DNA of 64,000 nt from Luffa acutangula. Its lineage: Eukaryota; Streptophyta; Magnoliopsida; Cucurbitales; Cucurbitaceae. Shown here piece after piece: positions 56,301 to 64,000 of this stretch. How positions within the stretch are numbered: the first letter of the stretch is position 1; the number at the start of each line of letters is the position of its first letter. The notes under the pieces are model-generated. The model saw only the letters and a program-made list of their open reading frames with translations, was not told the DNA's origin and ran no database searches. The translations under genes were made by a program, and so were the position numbers. The stretch lies in the NCBI GenBank assembly GCA_036850905.1, contig CM072088.1:56416958-56480957 (forward strand), given 5' to 3'.

Positions 56301-58007
56301 AGCCCTTGTTTCACTGTCTACTTGCACTTCCTTCTCGTCTAAACTCAATTCGCGGAGCTCAATTAAAAAACCTTGATCTTCCTCTTGCCAGGATTTGGCC
56401 ATCATTTTCAAGGTTATTTCGGCTCTAGTCAGCGTGGGGTCCCCCTTTATGGTCACCTTCTTTTCTCCCGCTTGGAAACTCATTGTCAACGTGGACCAGT
56501 CTACCTGCATTACTCCCATGGTTCTCAACCACTGCATCCCCAGGATGACTTCCACGCCATTCAGCTGCAATGGTAAAAAATCCTCGGTGATGGTCAGTTC
56601 TGGGAGGGTCAATACTATCGACTTGCAGACTCCCCTTCCCTTCGAAGCCACCCCATTGCCAAGAACGATGCCATAGTTATTGGTGTTGATTACCGGAAGT
56701 TCCAGCTCCTGAACAAGGTGCTCGGCGACGAAGTTATGGGTTGCTCCGCAGTCAATCAACAGCAAAACATCTCTCTCTTGTATTTTTCCCATGAGTTTCA
56801 TGGTTCCTGGTGTTGAAAACCCGATCACTGACTTGAGATCAAGCTCTACTACTTCTCCAACTTCAAGCTTGGCGACCTCTCCCACTTCCGGAGTCTCTTC
56901 CTCTGTTTCTTCCTCTGACGCTGACCCTTGGACTATCTCAATCTCTTCAGACCCGTTAACCAACAGAACCCTCAGTTCCCTCACCTCCTTGCTTTTACAA
57001 CGATGGCCTGGGCTGTATTTCTCATCACATTTAAAGCATAGTCCTCTCTCTCTCTTCATTTGGAACTCGTTGTCAGTCATCTTTCGTTGATTCAGGTCTC
57101 TCTTCCCCAAAATTCCCCTTTCGGGTAAAGTCACGGGTCGAGTATTCATGCCTCCCCCTTTTTCAAAACTTTTCGTTCCGGCGCCAACACTCCCCTTCGC
57201 GGTGTTATTAGGGTTGTTTTTGCTATCCGAGTTGGGCCTAGGGTTCTCATTCTCTTTGGCCTTCCGGATCGCTTCTTCCATATCTTCGACAAGTTGGGCT
57301 TCGATCATTATTTCATCCAGCCCAACGGGCCTGCGACTGGCCACGATGGCCTTGATATCAGGTTTGAGGCCGTTGAGGAAGGTGTTCTCCAGCACCGTTT
57401 CCGGCAGTTCCGGCAAGGGAGCTGAATAAACCTCGAACATCTTTCGATATTCTGCAACCGTATCTTCTTGTTTGATGGCTAAGAAGCGTGCGCATAGGCT
57501 TCCTTCTTGAGACGGTCGAAACCGCTTGAACATCCTGGCCTTGAGGTCCTCCCATGATCGTATCCTCTTCCGGTTGTGCGCCCACCTATACCATTCCACT
57601 ACGTACTCGTCGAAACTAATAATGGCCGTTGTGATCTTCTCCCATTCCGAAAGTTGATGAATCTCAAAATATCTTTCCGCTCGGAATAACCACGCATCCG
57701 GGTTTGCTCCCGAGAAGACCGACATCTCTAGCCTTTTAAACTTGCCCTTATCTCCCAAGGTCTTCGGCGCACCTACCCAGTTGCCTTCGTCTTCAACCTT
57801 ATCACCATCCCCTTCTGGTTCATCTTTGGTCATCCTCGAAGAGCCCTCTCCCGTTTCCGAGGTCGATTTGCCCTTGTTGGCCATCAGGTCCGATAACATA
57901 ATCATCATCCTTTCCATGGCCTTCTCGATTCGTTGGTTCGACTCCTTTAGCGCTGCGATTTCTCTCTCTGTACTCTCAACTCTCTCTTCGAGTTGCTTTT
58001 GAGCCAT
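53211..58007 (-). CDS. gypsy Gag-Pol polyprotein with chromodomain (1598 aa)
   Basis: I start at ATG 58007 (MAQKQLEERVE), the first Met after the primer site; the frame is open 40 codons further but only through LTR sequence. Order by residue: coiled coil 5-45; Gag domain about 90-250 with WYRWAHNRKRIRSW; zinc knuckle CFKCDEKYSPGHRC near 323; protease DCGATHNF near 417 (Cys in place of the usual Ser after Asp); reverse transcriptase about 620-830 with FFDDILVYS near 762; RNase H from about 905 (ETDASG); integrase zinc-binding about 1150-1185 and core with Asp near 1216, SDRD near 1275 and Glu near 1311; chromodomain about 1516-1560 (EEWLVKWENRPYCDATWEEA). The only evident defect is a 50-residue tandem duplication in RNase H (about 952-1052). 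It encodes self-mobility, with the chromodomain expected to steer integration to particular chromatin. Confidence 0.93.
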   Translation of the reverse strand: MAQKQLEERVESTEREIAALKESNQRIEKAMERMMIMLSDLMANKGKSTSETGEGSSRMTKDEPEGDGDKVEDEGNWVGAPKTLGDKGKFKRLEMSVFSGANPDAWLFRAERYFEIHQLSEWEKITTAIISFDEYVVEWYRWAHNRKRIRSWEDLKARMFKRFRPSQEGSLCARFLAIKQEDTVAEYRKMFEVYSAPLPELPETVLENTFLNGLKPDIKAIVASRRPVGLDEIMIEAQLVEDMEEAIRKAKENENPRPNSDSKNNPNNTAKGSVGAGTKSFEKGGGMNTRPVTLPERGILGKRDLNQRKMTDNEFQMKRERGLCFKCDEKYSPGHRCKSKEVRELRVLLVNGSEEIEIVQGSASEEETEEETPEVGEVAKLEVGEVVELDLKSVIGFSTPGTMKLMGKIQERDVLLLIDCGATHNFVAEHLVQELELPVINTNNYGIVLGNGVASKGRGVCKSIVLTLPELTITEDFLPLQLNGVEVILGMQWLRTMGVMQVDWSTLTMSFQAGEKKVTIKGDPTLTRAEITLKMMAKSWQEEDQGFLIELRELSLDEKEVQVDSETRALPQGVQAIIEGFHDVFELPSGLPPERVVDHQIVLKEGTEAVNVRPYKYAHVQKNEIERLIQEMLLSGVVRPSNSPFSSPVLLVRKKDGGWRFCVDYRAVNQVTVPDKFPIPVIEELLDELHGSKVFSKLDLKSGYHQIRMKEDDIPKTAFRTHEGHYEFLVMPFGLTNAPATFQSLMNQVFRPYLRKFILVFFDDILVYSPSMEVHLQHLHTVLTILRDNQLYANQKKCVFAQSKVSYLGQSISAEGVAAEEDKIQAMVAWPIPRNIKELRGFLGLTGYYRRFVQGYGNMAAPLTQLLKKDSFSWNDDATKAFDLLKQAMVTLPVLALPDFSQPFVIETDASGTGLGAVLSQKQKPIAYFSQALSLRARSKSVYERELMAIVLSVQKWRHYLLGQRFRVLTDQRALKHLLEQREVQPEYQKWLTKLLGYDFEISVQKWRHYLLGQRFRVLTDQRALKHLLEQREVQPEYQKWLTKLLGYDFEIKYNPGLLNKAADALSRFPHEAELRNIVVPTVMELEVIQNEVNQDPELVKIMEAILLDPLMYPKFTLSQGKLLYKNRMVLSAKSSLIPSILHTYHDSILGGHSGFLRTYKRLNGEVYWKNMKKDIKEYVEKCSICQMNKVNSLTPAGLLQPLPIPERVWDDITMDFVEGLPKSRGYDTIFVVVDRLSKYSHFMAMKHPFSAKDVASVFVKQVVKLHGFPNSIVSDRDKIFLSHFWSELFKLQGTKLKKSTSFHPQTDGQTEIVNKCIENYLRCFCCEQPKKWEEWLSWAEYWYNTTFHSSLNMTPFQVVYGRPPPPLLAYGDQKTNNSTLEQQLIARDLALISIKEQLAIAQNRMKKYADGKRREVQFEVGNMVYLKLRPYRQKSLARKRCEKLSPRFYGPYEIVERIGSVAYRLDLPPSTTIHNVFHVSQLKRALGEWEHSQSRPPALTDDFEWRVEPEDVLGMKWNTEKDREEWLVKWENRPYCDATWEEAAVIKRQFPDFHLVDKVSLQPGGIVRPPIVKTYMRRGKMGKDNEEGSNMAVSGDR
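54852..55151 (-). repeat. 150-bp in-frame tandem duplication in RNase H
   Basis: 54852-55001 and 55002-55151 appear identical. Each encodes 50 residues from ISVQKWRHYLLGQ to LLGYDFE, including the TDQRAL block that carries an RNase H acidic residue. The frame is kept. Confidence 0.95.
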
Positions 58008-58030
58008 GCTTCTAGTTCTCCCCAGGTTGA

Positions 58031-58045
58031 CGTGCTCTGATACCA
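58031..58045 (-). other. Primer-binding site of the chromodomain element
   Basis: TGGTATCAGAGCACG on the minus strand, three bases inside the 5' LTR. Matches the initiator tRNA-Met 3' end. Confidence 0.85.
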
Positions 58046-58048
58046 ATT

Positions 58049-58464
58049 TGTTGGGAATCCAACACGAATTTCCTGCAAAAATGGAGAATAACCACACAAC
58101 AACACAAATAGGATAGAAGTTTGGCACTGTTCTATTGGTAATCCGTTAGGCCAGTCACCAACTCAGGTAATAGTTCTCACAAAATAACCCAAACAACAAG
58201 ACAACCAACAACAGAAAATAAAGATAACTCCCAGGCGATTCGAGAGCCCTGGTTCCTCTCCCAAAGACTAACAAGCCACAATTTCCATAATGAAGAAAGC
58301 TACAGCTGCTCCCTCTACAAAAACAAACTCTCACACCACTCTCAGGCCGTACACGCACGATCCTCAGCTAACGGTCCCCACTGACTGCCATGTTGCTTCC
58401 TTCCTCATTGTCTTTTCCCATTTTGCCCCTTCTCATATATGTTTTCACTATTGGTGGCCTCACA
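58049..58464 (-). repeat. 5' LTR of the chromodomain gypsy element
   Basis: 416 bp, collinear and apparently identical to 52892-53307. Confidence 0.95.
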
Positions 58465-59286
58465 GACTCATGGATAGGGGACTCAATCCTCCAATTTATT
58501 TTTCCTCAACTATATCATTTATCTACCAAAAAAGATGCTCCCATAGCTTAATTTTGGTGTCCTCAAACCCATACTTGGATGCTTCACTCTAGAAGGAACC
58601 TTACTGATTTGGAGACAGAGGATTAGATCTCACTTTTGTCCAATTTGCAGCCGAGGGTTATCAGCAACAGAGAGGTTCTTGGTGCTGGGAACTTGAGTCT
58701 TCTAAATCTTTCACTTCAAAATCTCTATCGAGGAATTTATCTTCCTTGTCTCCTAGTGATTTTTCAGAATTATACAAGCACATATGGGCTGGTCGTTTTT
58801 CCAAAAGAGGGAAAATTTCCCTTTGGGAGGTTAGTCACTCGTATCAACATTTATGATAAGCAACAAAGAAGGTCTCCTTGGCTGCACATCTCTCCTTCAT
58901 GTTGCCCCATGTGCTATAGAGATGTCGAGTCCCAGATTCACTTATTCAGCAATTTCCCTTACGCTTCCAAGTTCTGGAACTACTTGCAATCAACTTGTGA
59001 ATGGGCTTTCCCTAAACCAGGTACTATTCTCTCCCTCTTATCTCTTTTACTTATGGGGCATCCCTTTAAAAATGACAAAAAGAATCTCTGGCTATGTCAT
59101 GTTCGTGCTTTCTTCTGGAATCTTTGGTTGGAGCATAATGGTCGCATATTCATGGACAAGGAAAAAGATATAGGCTACTTTATTGATTATACTTCTCTAA
59201 TAGCTGTATCCTGGAGCAAATTGTCTCCCCCTTTTTGTAATTACAATCTTACTACCCTCGTTAATCAATGGAGGTTTTTTTTGTAA
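58465..59286 (+). pseudogene. LINE C-terminal domain (zinc-binding, RVT-associated)
   Basis: The frame 58636-59286 encodes the C-terminal region of plant LINE ORF2. A CPMCYRDVESQIHLFSNFPYA stretch of the C-X2-C...H type is followed by FWNYL and LWLEHNGRIF, typical of the zf-RVT domain. It is the continuation of the RT remnant left of 52892. The stop at 59284-59286 is followed by a short 3' end and the A-rich tail. Confidence 0.85.
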
Positions 59287-59345
59287 TTATTCTCGATGGA
59301 CCCTTTTGTAACCCATTTCATCATATTAATGAATGGTCTAAGTTT

Positions 59346-59819
59346 CCTAACAAAAAAGAAAAAAAAAAGAAAGAAAGAAAGAAGAAGAAGAGGCCTAATA
59401 CATAAAAGGAAAGAATCACACTAATAAATATGAAATAATTACAACTAATAGAACTAATTAAGGAAAATATCAAACATAAACCAAGAATAGCCTACCATGA
59501 TGCACTCTCCCTCTGTCACTGCTGTCTCAGTAAACACAGTGCAGAAAATATGGGCCATATTTTCTCCACTGCCCTTTTTCTTTGAGGAAGACCACAAATT
59601 ACATAGTATCTTGTAGGATTATGTTTAATCTATATAATGTTCGAGGATAATTCTAATCCTTGGAAATGAAACTCTAGTTAGAGATTGAGCAAGTTGCTGA
59701 TAGTAGCCACCAAGCATTTCAAGAAGAAGAAAGGTCGCACATCTCAAATGAAACTCTATTTCTAATTGACTGAACTGATTCATAATCTCCCATGTCAAAA
59801 TTTGGGCGACCAGGGCTAG
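59346..59819. other. LINE tail and unassigned spacer
   Basis: Starts with the AAAG-rich LINE tail. The remainder has no recognised feature. Confidence 0.4.
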
Positions 59820-60420
59820 ATGGCTCTCTCTCCCACCCTCTCTCCCCCAACTCACCACCACCCCAAACCGTCCCCCACTGGAAACCATGACCAAACCCAC
59901 CTCATCCCCTACTGCACACCCACAACCATGGCGAAACTTTCACCCTTAGCGAAGAGATCAGTCACAATTGAAAGAAAGAAATATTCAATAGAAGTAGATA
60001 ACAAATATAGAGGAAGTAGGGTGAGAATATTTGAAATCATTCGAGACAAGGCATTCTTCATAACCTTACATTGGGAATCCTTGAGATGGCTTGCAACTAC
60101 TACCCAAACATTGCTCTTTGCACCATTAAATCAAAAGTTCTTCAAGGAAGAACACCTTGCTGAGAAAACCATTTGGGTCGAAAAACTCACAAACAAAAAA
60201 GGATCCTAGCTGAGGTAGCTCTTCTCCATAACAATGGGGGATTAAACAAAGTATTCATATGTGTGGGTGAAGATAGAAGAGGTTAGTAGGCTTTTTATAA
60301 GCTCATTGCCAACTACCCTCCTGCATCTCCAATAAAACCAAACCATCAGCCCAAACCTCTCCCTTCATTGACCATAAAGAAAACCTTCACTATGGTGCCC
60401 AAGACCACATACCGTCAAAA
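59820..60420 (+). pseudogene. DUF4283-like / LINE ORF1-like relic, 5' part
   Basis: The 129-codon frame includes KRSVTIERKKYSIEVDNKYR, a RVRIFEIIRDKAFFITLHWE stretch and SLRWLATTTQTLL. After a frameshift at about 60209, a second frame gives AEVALLHNNGGLNKVFICVG. This resembles proteins with a DUF4283-type domain that are often parts of plant non-LTR elements, from memory of similar repeats. The N-terminal 30 residues are Pro/His-rich. Stops and shifts mark it as dead. It probably continues at 61395-61720 beyond an inserted LINE. Confidence 0.5.
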
Positions 60421-60427
60421 AGTTCCT

Positions 60428-60450
60428 CCCCCCCCCCCCCCCACCCCCCC
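60428..60450. repeat. Poly-C tract
   Basis: A run of about 14 C, an A, then 7 more C; unusual in this AT-rich region. Confidence 0.9.
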
Positions 60451-60511
60451 ACCATTTAATAACCCCACCAACCTCGCACCCTTGGCAGTCTCCCGCTTTT
60501 TATAAATTGGC

Positions 60512-61395
60512 TTTTTTTTTTTATGAATAACCATGCTTTTATTGAGAAAAAATGAAAGAATACAAGGGCGACCAAAAACAACCAGCCCACAAAAAAGAGG
60601 GAAACCCCATGAGATAAAGGGGATCCAATCCAAAATAATAAGACCTATGGAATAATTACAAAATAAACGCGTCACGTCACCAACGGCCAAAGAGAAACGT
60701 TATATCTCACAAGGGACCAAACCTCAACCGAATCCCTCTCAAACCCTCTAAACGTCCTATTATTTCTCTCACCCCAAAGCCCCCAAATAATAGTGCAAAT
60801 CCCCGCTTGCCACAAGAGTTTCCCTTGTTCACGAAAAGGGGGATGAGGGAGGAACTCCTCGATCATCTTTCTAAGGCCCCTGTGTCTGGCAAACTGCAAA
60901 CCAAACGAAGCAGAAAACATGTCCCACACAGCCCTAGCAAAACTGCACCTCCACAAAATATGGTCGAGGTCTTCTTCTGCCATCCGACAGGTAATGCAAC
61001 AAAAAGGCCCGATCAAACAAGGGATCTTTCTGGAAAGTCGATCAAGAGTATTAACTCTTCCATGGATAACCTGCCAAATGAGAAACTGCACCTTTTTTGG
61101 GACTTTCACCTTCCATAACATGGAAAAAATGGACACAACGGTGGGAGAAGGGTCTAGCAAACAATGGAAGAAAGATCGACAAGAGAAGTCCATGGAAGGG
61201 TTGGGACTCCACAAACGAAAATCCCTCCTCGACGTACTGAAGGAGGTCTCCTCAATCAAAGATAGAAAAGACACGAGGTCTGAAGTATCTCTATCAGACA
61301 ACGAGCGCGTAAAGCCAAAAGAGTAGGATAGGGAGCTCCTTGAAGGGTTCAAAACCTCGGCCACAGAGTGATTTTTCATAGAGGATAAATGATAA
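60512..61395 (-). mobile_element. LINE 3' fragment, 5'-truncated
   Basis: On the minus strand the C-terminal frame 61379-60672 is followed by about 150 bp of 3' sequence and an A tail (T run at 60512-60522). Sharp 5' truncation near 61395 is typical of LINE insertion. Target duplications were not obvious. Confidence 0.8.
60672..61379 (-). pseudogene. LINE ORF2 C-terminal domain
   Basis: 235 codons open. WKVKVPKKVQFLIWQVIHGR, CLIGPFCCITCRMAEEDLDH with ILWRCSFARAVWD, and TIIWGLWGERNNRTFRGFER are the zf-RVT region at the end of plant LINE ORF2. RT and endonuclease are absent. Confidence 0.85.
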
Positions 61396-61735
61396 AGTTA
61401 AGGGAAAGTAGCACATTTCCAACGGAAAAATACCGGTGGACTCCATCATTTCCAAATGGGATTCCACGGTAGTGGTTACTAGAAGACACTTTCATGATGA
61501 TTGGCACAAAATTACTTGGAGCCTCCAATCACTTCTTAGCACCTTTTGTCATTTAAATCCATTCCAAGCCGTCAAAGCACTCCTTTAGTGTGAAAATGGC
61601 GTGCAAGTATCTTCCTTATGCTCCACCAAGGATTGGCAAGTTTTGGGCATCTACCACCTCAAGTTTGAGCATTGGAACACAAAAAGCCAATCGAAACTAA
61701 TTGTGGTTTCTTCATATCAATTTCTCCTGGACTTT
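61396..61735 (+). pseudogene. DUF4283-like relic, 3' part
   Basis: Reading about 61455-61720 in one frame with a single stop gives DSTVVVTRRHFHDDWHKI, TFCHLNPFQAVKALL and CSTKDWQVLGIYHLKFEHWN. This matches in style the part that follows 59820-60420 in such proteins, so the LINE at 60512-61395 most likely split one older element. Confidence 0.45.
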
Positions 61736-64000
61736 CTCTCGTCGCTGAAAAGGGCGTCTACCACAATTTTTTTAATGTATTTCTGCCGAAGCCGTTAATG
61801 AAAACGTCGGTAGAGAAGGTCTCTCTCGACACCGTTATTGACGGCGTCGATAGAGAAGGCTTAGATTTGCCTTCTTCCTTCGATTACCCTGATTCAAAAT
61901 CGTCCCCCTTGTTCACCTTTCTACGTTCCCTTTTGCCACCACTCTTCCGTCTGTCGCTGCTCATCGCTGCCTCCATCCGGGTGTATCGCCGCCGTTCTTT
62001 CCGCTGTTGCCGCCGATTGAGGTTTGTTTTAGGTAAGTTTTTTCGTGTTCTGTTTGTTCCATGAAATTTTGAAGTTTAGTTGCTCTCAATTTTAACTTGG
62101 TTTTTGTTATTTTTTGTTAGTTTAGGCCGTTTTTCCGCTATTACATGAGAAAAATGAGAAAAAGGTTGTGGGTTTGTTATGTAAAAGGGAAGTGGGTTTG
62201 TTAGGTAAAAATGAAAAAATGAAGTTGTTTTGTTTGAATGGGGAAGATAAATTGTGAATTATAAGTGGTGGCTTTGATATGTAAAAATTTGGTTTGATGG
62301 GATTAATGGGGCCAAAGTCAATGTTTTGAGTTGTTTACTTTGGATTCAATATTTGGTTTGGTTCTTTTTTTCTTTCTTTTGGGTTGAATGAAATTATTAG
62401 GGAATTAAGAATAAAGGTAGAAGGTTGTTTGGAACTCAAAATGATAGAATAGTTTGTTACTAGGAATTTTGACCAACAAATGTTGTGTTGCTTATTGAGA
62501 ACAAAGTGAAGAGATGGAAGACATCACTTTTTCTTTGGTTTGTTTTTAAAAAAACACCATTTTTTTCTAAATTGTTGCCAAACTATTTCTTGGTAGGATC
62601 TTTTTGTTTAAATGTCTTATTCTTCTTTTCCTTCTTCTAATTATGTCACCGAACTCTCTCCATTTACATTTAATTAGGGCTTTAAATTGTCATGCTCACC
62701 TTAATCTCTCTCATTTGGAAACTACTTTAAAAAAGACTTTTCTATTCATTGTTGTAATTATTTCTCAACTACAAACAATAATTTTATCTCTTTATATCAA
62801 GGAATTGGGCATGAGGTATAGGATTCAATTCCAATATAATAAATAATTCATTTCAACCTACAATCTATAATAAATAAACAACTTTTTTTTTCATCTTTCT
62901 CTAATCTCAAATTATTTAGACTAAAGTTATGTATATGAGTTGTTGGGCTACTAACAAAGAAAATGTACAGAGAGAAATTGAACGAGAACAAGAGATGATG
63001 GCCCTGAAGGCTGAGTTGGCTGAAATGAACAATGCTTCGATCCAGACAAGTGCAAAGATAAACGTCCTGGAAGACATGTTCAGACAATTCATAAAATCAC
63101 AAGTAGGAGGTTCACAATTTATGGGCTCACAAAGAGGAGATACACCAAACTTAGGTATGAGGTTATAATATATGTTTCTAATGTTCATTTTGTATGTATG
63201 TTTGTTTCTTGGTGTTCTTGCGTGAGCTTGTTACCATCCTACAGTTATGGTAGCAAATGAGGTTCTAGCTAGCTTAGGTTTTACATTTAAAGTGGTAGGA
63301 CTTCATTGTTTGGAATTTGAAGGGATTCTTTGGCTTTTTTACTTCAAATTTGAGTTTAACTTGAGTTTGTGTTGTTTAATTTGATGCTATCCTGCAGTTA
63401 TGGTAGGAAATCAATTTGTGTCGTTTAATTTTTTGTTATCTTGCAGGTATGGTGACTAATGAATTTGGTTTGAGTGGTAGGGTGTTATGTTTTTTGAGTT
63501 AGGAGTGTCTAGGAACCTTGAGTTGGCCTGCATTTATTCATTAACATTTGTCTTTTGAACTAGAGATTGTGGTGTTTGTTCGTCTCCACGTTCGATATGC
63601 TTGTTGGGACATTGTTTGAGTTATAGGAGGAACGTGAGTGATTTGTTGGTTCCTAAGTTATTTGTTGGTGATATTATAGTGCAAAGAGATTGATTTGAGA
63701 GTTTGATTTCTATTGGGGGTATGTTTTTTGAGTTAGGAGTGTCTTGGAACCTTGATTTATTGGTTATGTTCTTCGTTTTTTGATTTGTTTGAGAGTTAGG
63801 GGGTTATGTTCTTATGTTCTTTGAGTCTCAATATTGAGATTGATATGTTTTTTAGTTTGATTGCTTGTTAGAAGTGGTTTGTTGGTTCTTATGTTCATTG
63901 TTGGTTCTTATGTTCTTTGTTGGTCATATTATGGTGATAAGTTGTTAAGTTCTTTGTTGGTTATATTATGGTTGAACCTTGGGCTCGAGTTCTTGTTCAT
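61736..64000. other. Uninterpreted region, possibly part of a DNA transposon
   Basis: 61740-62030 is GC-richer with short GTCG/CGTCGG motifs in both orientations (61810-61850), as in subterminal parts of some En/Spm-like elements. Downstream is T/G-rich, with repeated phrases such as GAGTTAGGAGTGTC (63499 and 63733) and GGAACCTTGA. No inverted end or transposase core was found. Confidence 0.3.
62929..63168 (+). CDS. Short coiled-coil frame, unknown
   Basis: 79 codons, mostly charged and helical: REIEREQEMMALKAELAEMN then INVLEDMFRQFIKSQ. An acceptor-like TGTACAG at about 62964-62970 suggests it may be an exon rather than a whole gene. C-terminal coiled coils of this style occur in plant En/Spm (Ptta) proteins, but the match is too short to assign. 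Confidence 0.3.
   Translation: MYMSCWATNKENVQREIEREQEMMALKAELAEMNNASIQTSAKINVLEDMFRQFIKSQVGGSQFMGSQRGDTPNLGMRL

Larger units (their letters stand above)
52892..58464 (-). mobile_element. Ty3/gypsy chromodomain element, young and nearly intact
   Basis: LTRs of 416 bp at 52892-53307 and 58049-58464 read TGTGAGGCC...CCCAACA on the minus strand, and look identical over their length. The target duplication is GACTC (52887-52891 and 58465-58469). The primer site TGGTATCAGAGCACG is at 58045-58031 and a G-rich purine tract (ACCCGGGGGTAT) sits next to the 3' LTR at about 53308-53320. One long frame covers gag to chromodomain. Short LTRs, about 5.6 kb total and a single frame fit the Reina-type chromoviruses; clade assignment is from memory. 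Confidence 0.95.
49989..59345 (+). mobile_element. LINE retrotransposon, 5'-truncated, with three nested insertions
   Basis: Plus-strand non-LTR retrotransposon running in pieces at 49989-50067, 50725-50936, 52116-52891 and 58465-59345, ending in an A-rich tail with AAAG repeats (about 59352-59390). The insertions are a MITE (50068-50716), a Harbinger-like element (50937-52115) and a gypsy element (52892-58464). Each has an exact target duplication, so joining the pieces restores a continuous RT reading apart from a few point stops. The 5' part (ORF1 and endonuclease) is absent. Confidence 0.87.

Noticed and set aside
53998..57585. Plus-strand and alternate-frame frames within the gypsy polyprotein
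   Set aside because: Shadows of the 1598-codon minus-strand frame.
58008..58127. Start of the gypsy polyprotein at 58127
   Set aside because: That stretch lies in the 5' LTR and across the primer site; the first Met after them is at 58007.
59625..59900. Minus-strand 91-codon frame
   Set aside because: No recognisable motif, and it overlaps the start of the plus-strand DUF4283-like relic, which has better family resemblance.

Overview
The window is nuclear DNA of a flowering plant. Signs are spliced genes with GT-AG introns, F-box genes, AT-rich spacers, and nested LTR retrotransposons, LINEs, SINEs and MITEs. The repeat families (the GATAGAATTCTATC-rich MITE, the tRNA-derived SINE, the TGTTGGGTTTTATG LTR family) look to me like cucurbit repeats, but that is recollection, not a search. 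Only two host loci can be supported: a nine-exon minus-strand gene for an RRM protein with an Arg/Asp-rich tract and coiled coil (1915-7670), and an F-box gene (42048-44718) with a truncated, locally identical second copy (34020-34538). Nearly everything else is transposable-element sequence.

Layout. 1-7.7 kb: the RRM gene, whose last intron is swollen by a long-TIR element that itself holds a MITE. 8-9 kb: a probable solo LTR. 9.9-15.8 kb: a decayed Ty1/copia element with 197-bp LTRs, an ATTTC target duplication and an internal foreign LTR fragment flanked by a 147-bp duplication. 16.3-18.6 kb: a possible gene-fragment-bearing element, an hAT transposase relic and a long hairpin. 18.9-25.4 kb: a minus-strand copia relic, two LTR-A copies and a MITE. 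25.8-31.7 kb: a minus-strand Ty3/gypsy Tat-lineage relic with two RNase H domains, a tRNA-Arg-type primer site, a 1.9-kb insertion and a MITE. 31.7-33.8 kb: MITEs and a SINE. 34-39 kb: the truncated F-box copy and LTR-family elements. 40-45 kb: MITE-like repeats and the F-box gene, split by a Mutator-like element. 45.7-50 kb: LTR remnants and a second minus-strand gypsy relic cut by a MITE. 50-59.3 kb: a plus-strand LINE invaded by a hAT-like MITE, a Harbinger-like element and a young, near-intact chromodomain Ty3/gypsy element. 59.4-64 kb: a DUF4283-like relic, a second LINE fragment and an uninterpreted end.

Several insertions have exact target-site duplications that I read directly: 8 bp for three MITE families, 9 bp for the Mutator-like element, 5 bp for LTR elements, TTA for the Harbinger-like one. 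These give a relative order of events. The youngest datable event is the gypsy element at 52892-58464, whose two 416-bp LTRs look identical by eye. No new biochemical system is evident. The strongest observations are the three-copy GTGTC/GACAC MITE family carrying CACGTG sites, the 559-bp identical tract between the F-box copies, the frame-neutral Mutator-like insertion, and an in-frame 150-bp tandem duplication in the RNase H domain of the gypsy polyprotein.
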